A stretch of 8,276 nucleotides of DNA from Alphaproteobacteria bacterium (GCA_013290035.1 JABCYT010000118.1:1-8276); one strand, 5' to 3'; shown: positions 1 to 7,021, numbered from the stretch's first letter. Notes: generated by a model not told the origin, from the letters alone. Numbers and translations are program-made.

Positions 1-1
1 G

Positions 2-1060
2 CTGAGCAGCGACGATGCTCCGCCGGTCGACCGTCCGAACCTTTCCAAGGACTATCTCGCCGGCACTGCGCCCGAGGAATGGATTCCCCTGCGCGGCGAC
101 GATTTCTATGCCGACAACGCCGTCGAGCTCCGTCTCAAGGCCAACGTCACGGCCGTCGACCTTCGCGCCCGTGAGGTCTCGCTCGCCGGTGGCGGCAAGG
201 TTCCCTATGACCGCCTGCTGCTGGCCACTGGCGCCGAGCCCGTCCGCCTGCCGATCCCGGGCGCCGAGCTGCCGCATGTCCACACGCTGCGCAGCCTGGC
301 CGACAGCCGGGCCATCGTCGAGCTCGCCAAGACGGCACGCCGCGCGGTCGTGATCGGCGCGAGTTTCATCGGCCTCGAGGCCGCCGCCGCCCTGCGCGCC
401 CGCGCGATCGAGGTCCATGTCGTGGCGCCCGAGAAGCGGCCGATGGAACGCGTCCTCGGACCCTCGATGGGCGATTTCGTGCGCGCCCTGCACGAGGAGC
501 ACGGCGTCGTCTTCCATCTCGAGGACACCGTGATCGCCATCGACGGCAAACAGGTGAAGCTGAAAAGCGGCGGCACCCTCGAAGCCGACCTCGTGGTCGT
601 TGGCGTGGGCGTACGCCCGCGGCTCGATCTGGCCGAGAAAGCGGGGCTCACCCTCGATCGCGGGGTCATGGTCGATGCGCTTCTCCAGACCAGCGCGCCC
701 GGCGTCTCCGCGGCCGGCGACATTGCCCGCTGGCCCGATCCGCACAGCGGCCAGGCCATCCGCGTCGAGCATTGGGTGGTCGCCGAACGCCAGGGACAGA
801 CGGCGGCGCTGAACATGCTGGGGCTGCGCGCGAAGTTCGAGGCGGTGCCGTTCTTCTGGAGCCAGCACTACGACATCCAGATCAACTATGTCGGTCACGC
901 CGAGAAATGGGACGAGCTCGCCGTCGAGGGCGATATCGCCGGCAAGGACTGCCTGCTGCGCTACAAGCTCGGCGGTCGCACGCTCGCCGTCGCCTCGATC
1001 TTCCGCGACGTCGCCAGCCTGCAGGCCGAGCTGGCGATGGAGCGGGACATGGCGGCCTAG
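2..1060 (+). CDS. FAD/NAD(P)-dependent ferredoxin reductase-like protein, AIFM3 type (5' partial)
   Basis: This is a flavoprotein oxidoreductase of the pyridine nucleotide-disulfide/ferredoxin reductase family. Such enzymes pass electrons from NAD(P)H through FAD to an iron-sulfur partner. The frame is open from the first bases, so the start lies upstream; 352 residues are visible. They begin with a stretch typical of AIFM3-like proteins ([16 protein letters not shown]). The end of the first FAD segment is LLLATGAEP (residues 72-80), the NAD(P) dinucleotide fold is [11 protein letters not shown] (116-126), and the second FAD-contact motif is SAAGDIARW (236-244). A C-terminal reductase domain follows, with [15 protein letters not shown] (284-298). 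AIFM3 homologues often carry an N-terminal Rieske domain; whether this one does cannot be seen. A dehydratase gene follows after 41 bases on the same strand, suggesting an operon. Family assignment is firm; the electron acceptor is unknown. Confidence 0.9.
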   Translation: MSSDDAPPVDRPNLSKDYLAGTAPEEWIPLRGDDFYADNAVELRLKANVTAVDLRAREVSLAGGGKVPYDRLLLATGAEPVRLPIPGAELPHVHTLRSLADSRAIVELAKTARRAVVIGASFIGLEAAAALRARAIEVHVVAPEKRPMERVLGPSMGDFVRALHEEHGVVFHLEDTVIAIDGKQVKLKSGGTLEADLVVVGVGVRPRLDLAEKAGLTLDRGVMVDALLQTSAPGVSAAGDIARWPDPHSGQAIRVEHWVVAERQGQTAALNMLGLRAKFEAVPFFWSQHYDIQINYVGHAEKWDELAVEGDIAGKDCLLRYKLGGRTLAVASIFRDVASLQAELAMERDMAA

Positions 1061-1077
1061 CCGCAGGCGGGCTAGGC
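1055..1077 (+). terminator. Stem-loop at the reductase stop, between reductase and dehydratase
   Basis: GCCTAGCC (1055-1062) and GGCTAGGC (1070-1077) are perfect reverse complements around a 7-base loop, and the left arm contains the TAG stop of the reductase. No T-run follows, so it is not a classical intrinsic terminator. It could be a partial terminator, an mRNA-stabilising or processing hairpin, or an attenuator placed 15 bases before the dehydratase ribosome binding site. The pairing is seen directly; the function is inferred. Confidence 0.4.
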
Positions 1078-1092
1078 TCGCGCCAACAATCT

Positions 1093-1097
1093 GGAGG
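1093..1097 (+). promoter_or_regulatory. Ribosome binding site of the dehydratase
   Basis: A GGAGG core lies 4 bases before ATG 1102 and 7 bases before ATG 1105. It fixes the start within this ATGATG pair and rules out the long upstream in-frame extension, which overlaps the reductase. Confidence 0.75.
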
Positions 1098-1101
1098 AAC
1101 G

Positions 1102-2910
1102 ATGATGGCCAACAAGAAGGGCGCCAACGGCAAAAATGGTGCGCGCCGGCTGCGCAGCCGCGACTGGTTCGATGCTCCGGGCGACCCGACCATGGCGGCG
1201 CTCTATCTCGAGCGCTACATGAATTTCGGCCTGACCCTGGCCGAGCTGCACAGCGGCCGGCCGATCATCGGCATCGCCCAGACCGGCAGCGATCTGTCGC
1301 CCTGCAACCGCCATCACCTGGATCTCGCGGTCCGCGTGCGCGACGGCATCCGCGATGCCGGCGGCATCCCCATCGAGTTTCCCGTCCATCCGATCCAGGA
1401 GACGGGCAAGCGGCCGACCGCGGCGCTCGACCGCAACCTCGCCTATCTCAGCCTGGTCGAGTGCCTCTACGGCTATTTCTTCGACGGCGTCGTGCTGACG
1501 ACGGGCTGCGACAAGACCACCCCGGCCATGATCATGGGCGCAGCCACGGTCAACATCCCGGCCATCGTGCTGTCGGGCGGACCGATGCTCGACGGTCATT
1601 TCGCCGGCGGCCTGGCGGGCTCCGGCACCATCGTCTGGTACGCCCGCCAGGAGCTGGCGGCAGGCCGCATCGATCTGCAGAAGTTCCTCGAAATGGTGGC
1701 TTCGAGCGCGCCCAGCGTCGGGCACTGCAACACCATGGGCACGGCGCTGTCGATGAACAGCATGGCCGAGGCGCTCGGCATGTCGTTGACCGGCTGCGCC
1801 GCCATTCCCGGACCGTACCGGGAGCGCGGGCAGATCGCCTACGAGACCGGCAAGCGTATCGTCGACATGGTGTGGGAAGACCTCAAGCCGTCCGACATCC
1901 TGACGCGCAAGGCCTTCGAGAACGCCATCGTGGCGGCAAGCGCGCTCGGCGCCTCGACCAACTGCCCGCCGCATATCAACGCGATCGCCCGCCACATCGG
2001 CGTCAAGCTCGACAACGCCGACTGGGACAGGATCGGCTACGACATCCCGCTGCTGGTGAACTGCATGCCGGCCGGCAAGTATCTCGGCGAGGCCTTCCAT
2101 CGCGCCGGCGGCGTGCCGACGGTGATGCGCGAGCTGCTCGCCAAGAAGAAGATCCATGGCGATGCGCTCACCGTCAGCGGCAGGACGATGGCGCAGAACC
2201 TCAAGGATGCGAAGCCGGCCGACGGCAACGTGATCATGACCTACGACAAGCCGATGCTGGGGCAGGCGGGCTTCGCCGTCCTGACCGGCAACCTCTTCGA
2301 TTCGGCGATCATGAAGACCTCGGTCATTTCGCCCGAATTCCGCAAGAAATACCTGGAGCGCAAGGGCGACAAGGACGCCTTCGAAGGCACCGCCATCGTG
2401 TTCGAGGGGCCCGAGGATTATCACCACCGCATCAACGACCCCAAGCTGCCGATCGACGAGAACAGCATCCTGTTCATCCGCAACACGGGCCCCGTCGGCT
2501 ACCCCGGCGCCGCCGAGGTTGTGAACATGCTGCCGCCGGACCGGCTGGTGAAAGGCGGCGTGCTGCTGCTGCCCTGTGTCGGTGACGGCCGGCAAAGCGG
2601 CACGTCGGCCAGCCCATCGATCCTCAATGCCTCGCCCGAGGCCGCGGTCGGCGGCGGCCTGGCGCTGCTCAAGACCGGCGACAAGGTCAGGGTCGATATC
2701 GGCAAACGGCGCGCCGACATCCTGATTTCCGACGCCGAGCTCGCCAAGCGCAAGGCGGCGTGGAAGCCCAACGTCAAGGAGAGCCAGACGCCCTGGCAGG
2801 AGCTGCAGCGCAAGTTCATCGGCCAGCTTGCGAGCGGCGCCTGCCTCGACTTTGCGGTGAATTATCAGAAGATCGCGGAGACCAAGGGCGTGCCGCGGCA
2901 CTCCCATTGA
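1102..2910 (+). CDS. IlvD/Edd family dehydratase, D-xylonate/L-arabinonate dehydratase-like
   Basis: The 602-residue product is an iron-sulfur dehydratase of the IlvD/Edd family, which removes water from sugar acids (to 2-keto-3-deoxy acids) or from dihydroxy acids. Stretches such as [45 protein letters not shown] and [12 protein letters not shown] match the pentonate branch (Caulobacter XylD, rhizobial L-arabinonate dehydratase) better than IlvD itself. Cys68, Cys136 (TTGCDKTTP) and Cys209 (GHCNTMG) have the spacing of the three [2Fe-2S] ligands of L-arabinonate dehydratase. Lys138 and the DGRQSGTS loop (495-502), which carries the catalytic Ser region, are present. The start is set by GGAGG (1093-1097) just before ATG 1102; a second in-frame ATG at 1105 is equally possible. 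Length is usual for the family. The reductase upstream may be co-transcribed. The exact substrate cannot be decided from sequence alone. Confidence 0.92.
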   Translation: MMANKKGANGKNGARRLRSRDWFDAPGDPTMAALYLERYMNFGLTLAELHSGRPIIGIAQTGSDLSPCNRHHLDLAVRVRDGIRDAGGIPIEFPVHPIQETGKRPTAALDRNLAYLSLVECLYGYFFDGVVLTTGCDKTTPAMIMGAATVNIPAIVLSGGPMLDGHFAGGLAGSGTIVWYARQELAAGRIDLQKFLEMVASSAPSVGHCNTMGTALSMNSMAEALGMSLTGCAAIPGPYRERGQIAYETGKRIVDMVWEDLKPSDILTRKAFENAIVAASALGASTNCPPHINAIARHIGVKLDNADWDRIGYDIPLLVNCMPAGKYLGEAFHRAGGVPTVMRELLAKKKIHGDALTVSGRTMAQNLKDAKPADGNVIMTYDKPMLGQAGFAVLTGNLFDSAIMKTSVISPEFRKKYLERKGDKDAFEGTAIVFEGPEDYHHRINDPKLPIDENSILFIRNTGPVGYPGAAEVVNMLPPDRLVKGGVLLLPCVGDGRQSGTSASPSILNASPEAAVGGGLALLKTGDKVRVDIGKRRADILISDAELAKRKAAWKPNVKESQTPWQELQRKFIGQLASGACLDFAVNYQKIAETKGVPRHSH

Positions 2911-2936
2911 TCGCCGTCGCTAAGGAAAAACGCCGG

Positions 2937-3515
2937 CTAGCGGAAGAGGCGCTGCTCGACGGAGATCGGCAGGTCGGCGCGATTGATCAGGACGATGGCC
3001 CACGGCGAGGTGGGCTGTCCGACAGGCCGGGCGGGAACCGCGGACGGCGCGAGCGAGGCGCCGGTGCCGGGCGGGGCGAAGCCCGCGGCGGGTCCGCCGA
3101 ATCCGCCGCCGCCCGCGATCGGGCGAGGCGCCGGGCTGGCGCGCTGCGCCATCATGATGTCGGGCGGCATGCGCTCCTCGAACACGACGACGATGCGATC
3201 GCGCCGTCGGGTGGTCGACAGGACGTTGACCGAATAGCCTTCGCTGGCGCGGCGTCCGAGGAAGATGCCGACCGCGTTCATGCGGCCCGGCTCGAACACG
3301 TCGGGCGGCGCCGCGCCGACCCGGCTCCACAGGCTGCGCCATTCCGCTTGCGTGTTGGCCACCAGGTGTTCGGGCTGGCGGGTCATGGCCACGGTACCCT
3401 GCCAGTGGCGCGACTCGATGGTCTGCGCCGATACCTCCTCGAACGTCAGCGCCAACGCAGCCGTGCCCACCACGCCAAGGGTCACAAGCCGCCGTCGCGG
3501 CAGGCTGAGGGGCAT
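2937..3515 (-). CDS. Exported protein with PrcB-like C-terminal domain
   Basis: The product is a 192-residue secreted or periplasmic protein. It starts with a signal peptide: basic PRRR (6-9), a hydrophobic core (about 10-24) and a likely cleavage near VSA-Q (28-31). The mature part contains AVGIFLGRRASEGYSVNV (81-98), then RIVVVFEERMPP (107-118) and a final strand PWAIVLINR (171-179). This resembles the PrcB_C domain of protease-complex subunit PrcB; the GY after the small-residue loop is typical. Residues about 126-170 are a Gly/Ala/Pro-rich insert that splits the domain. Start: ATG at 3515 places the signal peptide at the N-terminus; a TTG at 3575 would add 20 residues, and neither has a good ribosome site. 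No partner protease gene is visible. The gene is convergent with the dehydratase, with 26 bases between them and no clear terminator. The function is not known. Confidence 0.72.
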   Translation of the reverse strand: MPLSLPRRRLVTLGVVGTAALALTFEEVSAQTIESRHWQGTVAMTRQPEHLVANTQAEWRSLWSRVGAAPPDVFEPGRMNAVGIFLGRRASEGYSVNVLSTTRRRDRIVVVFEERMPPDIMMAQRASPAPRPIAGGGGFGGPAAGFAPPGTGASLAPSAVPARPVGQPTSPWAIVLINRADLPISVEQRLFR

Positions 3516-3665
3516 GGGGGAAACTACGTTGGTGCCGAACCGCACGATTGGATCTCTGGAACCCGGGCTGAACAAGTTAAGTGTCTGTAATCACCATGAC
3601 ACTTTGGCTCAATTGCGGCCGGCTCAGGCCATGGTTGCCCGCCTTTGGTATCAATCGTGACGCGA

Positions 3666-3683
3666 TGTTGCATTCGTGCAACA
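3666..3683. promoter_or_regulatory. Palindrome, candidate operator
   Basis: TGTTGCATTCGTGCAACA has perfect 7-base arms around TTCG. It lies about 150 bases before the oxygenase start and 150 bases before the PrcB-like start, a usual place for a shared operator. The half-site TTGCA recurs at 3721-3725. TGC-N-GCA symmetry is seen in PhaR- and LacI-type operators, but no regulator gene is present in the window to assign it. Confidence 0.45.
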
Positions 3684-3709
3684 CAGCCGGCGCGGGCTTG
3701 CTGGTGCCG

Positions 3710-3725
3710 TGCAAGTTGCGTTGCA
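3710..3725. promoter_or_regulatory. Second TGCAA/TTGCA dyad, possible operator
   Basis: TGCAA (3710-3714), six bases, then TTGCA (3721-3725) form an inverted repeat using the same pentamer as the palindrome at 3666-3683. The two dyad centres are about 43 bases apart, close to four helical turns, which would allow paired binding on one DNA face. The arrangement is seen; binding is inferred. Confidence 0.35.
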
Positions 3726-3814
3726 AAAAAGCGGTTGAATCGGGCTCAAGCGTGGCGGCTGCGGTTTCTTTTGTCGCCCGGAGCGGCGGGCGTATGCTTG
3801 GCGGAAAGGCGGGC

Positions 3815-3820
3815 AGGGGA
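3815..3820 (+). promoter_or_regulatory. Ribosome binding site deciding the oxygenase start
   Basis: AGGGGA ends immediately before ATG 3821, which is too close for that codon, but lies 9 bases before ATG 3830, a normal distance. A second weaker AGGA (3826-3829) is 12 bases before ATG 3842. ATG 3830 is therefore preferred. Confidence 0.5.
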
Positions 3821-3829
3821 ATGGCAGGA

Positions 3830-4948
3830 ATGAAAGCGGCGATGGATGACCAGTCCGTGGCGCAGCGCGTCCTCGATCACATCGCCAATGGCACGACGGA
3901 TGTCGGGCAAGAGGTGTGGCGCGAACCGGTCGCGAACTATCGGTCGCAAGAGCGGCTGGCGGCCGAGATCGAACGCATCCTGCGGCGCTCGCCCGCGCCG
4001 TTCTGCCCGTCGGCCGCGCTGCCCGAGGCGGGCTCGTACGTCGCCCGCGAAGCGGCCGGCACGCCGATCGTCGCGGTGCGCGGGTCCGATGGCACGGTGC
4101 GGGCCTTCCGCAACGCCTGCCGGCATCGCGGCATGCAGGTGGCGAGCGGCGCGGGATGCGCGCGCGCCTTGGTCTGCCGCTATCACGGCTGGACCTACAA
4201 TCTCGAGGGACGGCTGCGTCACATCCCGCACGAGGAAGGCTTTCCCGGCTTCGACAAGGCGGCGCATCCGCTGGTTCCGGTGATCGCCAGCGAATGTCTC
4301 GGACTGGTGTTCGTGACCCAGGACTCGCCGGCGCTCGATGACGATTCGCTGGGCGGGCTTGCCCGGCTGATCGCGCCCGATCAGCGCCTGTTCGCCACGG
4401 CCGAGCGCGAGTTCGAGGTCAACTGGAAGATCCTGCTGGAAGGCTTCATCGAGGGCTATCACATCAAGTCGACGCATCCCGAGAGCTTCCTGCCCTACGG
4501 CTTCGACAACCTGAACGTCATCGACCTGTTCGGCCGCCACAGCCGCGTGACCTATCCGTTCCAGCGCATCAAGAAGCTCGCCAAGGTGCCGGCGCAGGAG
4601 CGGCGGGTCGAAGGCCTGCTGACCTACGTCTATCACCTGTTCCCCAACGTGCTGATCACCGTGCTGTCGCGTCACACCAACGTGGTGATCCTCGAGCCGC
4701 TCGCCATCGACCGCACGCGGCAGATCACCTACACGCTGACCAACGGCGGCGGCGACGATCCCGCGGCGCTGGCCGAAGCCCGGCGCGACGCCGAGTTCGT
4801 CGGCACGACCGGCGCGGCGGAGGACCGTGCCGTGGTCCAGGCGATCCAGCGCGGCCTGGGCAGCGGCGCCAACGAGGCCTTCACCTTCGGCAAGTTCGAG
4901 AGCGCCATCGTGCACTTCCACAAGACGCTGACAGCGGCGCTGGGCTAG
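3830..4948 (+). CDS. Rieske-type aromatic ring-hydroxylating oxygenase alpha subunit-like protein
   Basis: The 372-residue product is a Rieske non-heme iron oxygenase, which activates O2 at a mononuclear iron to hydroxylate or demethylate an organic substrate in the cytoplasm. The N-terminal Rieske domain has Cys97-x-His99 (NACRHRG) and Cys116-x-x-His119 (CRYHGW), the [2Fe-2S] ligands. The catalytic domain has the segment NWKILLEGFIEGYHIKSTHP (198-217) with iron ligands His211 and His216. Asp332 in EDRAVVQAIQRGL is the likely third ligand. Glu208 sits at the bridging position that is Asp in naphthalene dioxygenase and Glu in carnitine-type oxygenases. No beta subunit, ferredoxin or dedicated reductase adjoins it, so it may be an alpha-only enzyme using outside electron donors; the flavoprotein at 2-1060 is a speculative candidate. 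Alternative starts are 3821 and 3842. The stop abuts that of the convergent SDR gene. The substrate is unknown. Confidence 0.9.
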   Translation: MKAAMDDQSVAQRVLDHIANGTTDVGQEVWREPVANYRSQERLAAEIERILRRSPAPFCPSAALPEAGSYVAREAAGTPIVAVRGSDGTVRAFRNACRHRGMQVASGAGCARALVCRYHGWTYNLEGRLRHIPHEEGFPGFDKAAHPLVPVIASECLGLVFVTQDSPALDDDSLGGLARLIAPDQRLFATAEREFEVNWKILLEGFIEGYHIKSTHPESFLPYGFDNLNVIDLFGRHSRVTYPFQRIKKLAKVPAQERRVEGLLTYVYHLFPNVLITVLSRHTNVVILEPLAIDRTRQITYTLTNGGGDDPAALAEARRDAEFVGTTGAAEDRAVVQAIQRGLGSGANEAFTFGKFESAIVHFHKTLTAALG

Positions 4949-5827
4949 CTAGGAGCGCTTGGCCTTGTCGGCGGCGTTGGCCGACTGGATCTGTTCGCGG
5001 ATGCGCCGCCAGTCGTCGTCGCTGTAGGCCATCATGTTGGCGAAGGTGCCGTTGCCCATGATGCCCATGGCGCCGTCGATGGCGATCACCTCGCCGTTGA
5101 TGTACTCGACCTCCTCGCTCATCAGGAACGCCGCCATGTTGGCGAGCTCGCCGGGGCGGCCGACCCTGCCCATCGGATTGCGCGCCTTGTAGCGGTTGTC
5201 GTCGCCCTCCTTGAGCGGGTTGAGCCGCGCCCACGCGCCCTCGGTCGGGAAGGGGCCGGGCGCGATGGCGTTCAGGCGGATGCCATGGCGCGCCCATTCG
5301 ACGGCGAGGCTCTGGGTCATCACGGCGATGCCCGCCTTGGACATGGCCGAGGGCACGACGAAGGGACTGCCGGTCCACACCCAGGTCGTCAGGATGCTCA
5401 AGACGCTCGCCTTGCGCTTGTCGGCGATCCAGCGCTTGCCGCAGGCGTTGGTCGTGTAGAACGTGCCGTGCAGGACGATATTGGCGATGGCGTCGAAGGC
5501 GCGCGGGCTCAGATCCTTGGTCTGGGAAATGAAATTTCCGGCAGCATTGTTGACCAATCCGTCGAGCGGTCCGCTCGCCCAGATGCCCGCGATCATCTCC
5601 TCGACCGCCGTGGCCACCCGGATGTCGACGGCGTGCGTGTCGATCCGGCGGCCGGGGTATTTGGCCATGACTTGGCGGGCGGTCTCCTCCAGGACGCTGC
5701 CGCGCCGGCCGCAGATCACGCAGTCGGCGCCCAACTCGACGAACTTCTCCATCATGATCCGGCCGAGGCCCGTCCCGCCGCCGGTGACGAGAAAGCGCTT
5801 CCCCTTGAACAGGTCGGTCCGGAACAT
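4949..5827 (-). CDS. SDR family oxidoreductase, 2,4-dienoyl-CoA reductase (DECR1/FadH-SDR) type
   Basis: The 292-residue product is a short-chain dehydrogenase/reductase. The closest recognisable relatives are mitochondrial DECR1 and Bacillus YkuF, which reduce 2,4-dienoyl-CoA with NADPH during oxidation of unsaturated fatty acids. The Rossmann motif is TGGGTGLG (15-22) and CGRR (39-42) fits NADPH preference. NNAAGNFISQT (93-103) is the family hallmark, with Asn98 matching DECR1 Asn148. The usual SDR YxxxK is SxxxK here: Ser160 and Lys164 in FVVPSAMSKAG match DECR1 Ser210 and Lys214. The segments APGPFPTEGAWARL (189-202) and GRVGRPGELANMAAFL (220-235) also match. Oddly, the position of catalytic Tyr199 in DECR1 is Trp149 (codon 5381-5383). 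ATG 5827 has only a weak G-rich site upstream. The gene is divergent from the cold-shock gene and convergent with the oxygenase. Family is secure; the exact substrate is less so. Confidence 0.88.
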   Translation of the reverse strand: MFRTDLFKGKRFLVTGGGTGLGRIMMEKFVELGADCVICGRRGSVLEETARQVMAKYPGRRIDTHAVDIRVATAVEEMIAGIWASGPLDGLVNNAAGNFISQTKDLSPRAFDAIANIVLHGTFYTTNACGKRWIADKRKASVLSILTTWVWTGSPFVVPSAMSKAGIAVMTQSLAVEWARHGIRLNAIAPGPFPTEGAWARLNPLKEGDDNRYKARNPMGRVGRPGELANMAAFLMSEEVEYINGEVIAIDGAMGIMGNGTFANMMAYSDDDWRRIREQIQSANAADKAKRS

Positions 5828-5941
5828 CGAGCTACCCCGCTGATTGCATTAGCTGTGTGGTCTAGCGGCCGGCATTACAAGGCCTGTTGCGCCCGCCCCC
5901 CGGGGTGATAGGATTTCTGCATAACAACATGGGATCGTTGA

Positions 5942-6460
5942 ATGACGACCCAACAGGGAGAGATGGGCGGGGACGTCGATACGGTTGAGCTGCGTGGTAA
6001 GGTCAAGTGGTTCAACGCCGTCAAAGGGTATGGGTTCTTGGCCCTCGACAGCGACAATAGCGACGCGTTCCTGCATGTGACGACACTTCGCCAGGCCGGG
6101 CACGAGGATCTCAAGCCCGGGGCAACGGTTGTGTGCGCCGGCGTGCGCGGTCCGAAGGGCTGGCAGGTCATGAAGGTGCTCGACGTCGATCAATCGACGG
6201 CGGTCGCCGTTGCGCCCAAGCCGCCGGCGGTGCCCGACGGCATCGCGATGGGCGAATACATCACCGCGCTGGTCAAGTGGTACAACAACGAACGCGGCTA
6301 CGGCTTCGTCACCCGCGAGGCCGCCGACGGCGACATCTTCGTGCATGCCGCCGTGCTGCGCCGGCACGGCATGGAATCGCTGGCGCCCGGCCAGAAGGTG
6401 ATGATCCGCATCGCCGAGGGCCAGAAGGGCCTGCAGGTCGTCGAAATCCGCGCGGCCTGA
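5942..6460 (+). CDS. Protein with two cold-shock domains (CspA family)
   Basis: The 172-residue product has two cold-shock domains in tandem, each a five-stranded OB fold that binds single-stranded RNA or DNA. Domain 1 spans about residues 17-83, with KVKWFN, RNP1 KGYGFL (28-33) and RNP2 AFLHV (42-46). Domain 2 spans about 107-170, with LVKWYN, RNP1 RGYGFV (118-123) and RNP2 IFVHA (132-136). A linker rich in Ala, Val and Pro joins them. Twin-domain Csps of about 150-200 residues are common in alphaproteobacteria, where they act as RNA chaperones in cold or stationary phase; the role here is inferred from the family. GGGA (5931-5934) lies 7 bases before ATG 5942; an in-frame ATG at 5963 also follows a purine run but at too short a distance. 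The DUF192 gene follows on the same strand, a neighbour pair I recall from other alphaproteobacteria. Confidence 0.92.
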   Translation: MTTQQGEMGGDVDTVELRGKVKWFNAVKGYGFLALDSDNSDAFLHVTTLRQAGHEDLKPGATVVCAGVRGPKGWQVMKVLDVDQSTAVAVAPKPPAVPDGIAMGEYITALVKWYNNERGYGFVTREAADGDIFVHAAVLRRHGMESLAPGQKVMIRIAEGQKGLQVVEIRAA

Positions 6461-6487
6461 CGTCTCAGGAACCGTCACGCAGACGTC
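6459..6487 (+). repeat. Inverted repeat at the end of the cold-shock gene
   Basis: GACGTCT (6459-6465) and AGACGTC (6481-6487) are perfect reverse complements separated by 15 bases, beginning within the TGA stop of the cold-shock gene. The sequence after it (TTGAGTTTG) is only mildly T-rich. It could be a weak transcription end or processing hairpin between the cold-shock and DUF192 genes. The loop is long for a strong terminator. Confidence 0.3.
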
Positions 6488-6523
6488 TTGAGTTTGACGA
6501 AATCCGTCGGCACGTTTTATTCC

Positions 6524-7021
6524 ATGGCCATGGCAATCATCAGTTCCAGGACGCGGCTCGGCCGGCGCCTGTTCCTCGGCAGCCCGTTCGTCCTGGCGGC
6601 CGGCTCGGCACTGGCGCAAAGCGCCGAGATCAAGTTCGGTCACTCGTCGCTGGTCGTCGCGACCGGGGCACGCGAGATCAAGTTCGATGTCGAGCTGGCG
6701 CTGAACGACGCCGAGCGGGCGCGCGGGCTGATGTTCCGCGACAAGCTCGGGCCCTACAACGGCATGCTGTTCGACTTCTACCAGGAGGCGCCGGTCAGCT
6801 TCTGGATGAAGAACACGCTGATCCCGCTCGACATGGTGTTCATCGCCGGCGACGGCACGGTGAAGCACATCCACGCCAACGCGGTGCCCCTGTCGACCGA
6901 TCCCATTCCGAGCGAGTTTCCGGTGCGGGCGGTGCTCGAAATCAACGGCGGCAGCGCCAAGCTTTTGGGCATCAAGGCGGGCGACAAGGTCAAGCATCCG
7001 ATCTTCGGCAACGTCGGCTAG
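6524..7021 (+). CDS. DUF192 family exported protein
   Basis: The 165-residue product has an N-terminal export signal: twin arginine in GRRLFLG (13-19), a hydrophobic stretch (about 18-31) and a likely cleavage at ALA-Q (29-32). The RR-x-F-L form suggests Tat export, which is an inference. The rest is one DUF192 domain with all its signatures: ERARGLMFR (64-72), GMLFDF (80-85), FWMKNTLIPLDMVFI (93-107) and VLEINGG (137-143). DUF192 proteins are small periplasmic or membrane-attached proteins without an established biochemical function. Start: ATG 6524 (or 6530) gives a compact signal peptide; a TTG at 6488 would add 12 residues and has no ribosome site. It lies 63 bases after the cold-shock gene on the same strand. 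Its TAG stop shares CTAG with a candidate stop of the convergent DUF4166 remnant. Confidence 0.88.
   Translation: MAMAIISSRTRLGRRLFLGSPFVLAAGSALAQSAEIKFGHSSLVVATGAREIKFDVELALNDAERARGLMFRDKLGPYNGMLFDFYQEAPVSFWMKNTLIPLDMVFIAGDGTVKHIHANAVPLSTDPIPSEFPVRAVLEINGGSAKLLGIKAGDKVKHPIFGNVG

Larger units (their letters stand above)
3516..3829. other. Divergent intergenic region (314 bases)
   Basis: This region separates the PrcB-like gene (minus) from the Rieske oxygenase gene (plus) and should hold the promoters of both. The plus frame of the oxygenase stays open back to 3581, but that translation has no recognisable domain and is judged non-coding. The region is visibly less GC-rich than its flanks. 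It holds a perfect 18-bp palindrome (3666-3683), a second TGCAA/TTGCA dyad (3710-3725) and an A-run (3725-3730). I could not pick a convincing -35/-10 pair on either strand. Confidence 0.6.

Noticed and set aside
772..1101. A 110-residue N-terminal extension of the dehydratase
   Set aside because: It overlaps the reductase in another frame and is low-complexity; GGAGG at 1093-1097 marks the ATG at 1102.
888..2585. A 565-codon plus-strand frame overlapping the reductase and dehydratase
   Set aside because: The translation is Arg/Pro/Ala-rich and in the wrong frame relative to two well-recognised genes.
1072..2907. A 611-codon open frame antisense to the dehydratase
   Set aside because: It is the antisense shadow expected of a high-GC gene. 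The sense frame has all the conserved motifs, while the antisense translation has none.
2911..2936. A possible bidirectional terminator between the dehydratase and the PrcB-like gene
   Set aside because: Only a weak, bulged CGCTA/TAGCG pairing exists, with no T-run in either direction.
2983..3237. An 84-codon plus-strand frame opposite the PrcB-like gene
   Set aside because: It lacks a ribosome site and domain, and the opposite strand has a signal peptide and recognisable strands.
3581..3829. An N-terminal extension of about 80 residues on the Rieske oxygenase
   Set aside because: It has no family similarity and crosses the palindromes; a good ribosome site lies at 3815-3820 just before the preferred ATG.
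5887..5914. A possible promoter for the cold-shock gene (TTGCGC ... TAGGAT, 16-base spacing)
   Set aside because: Both hexamers match the consensus poorly, so the call would be guesswork in GC-rich DNA.
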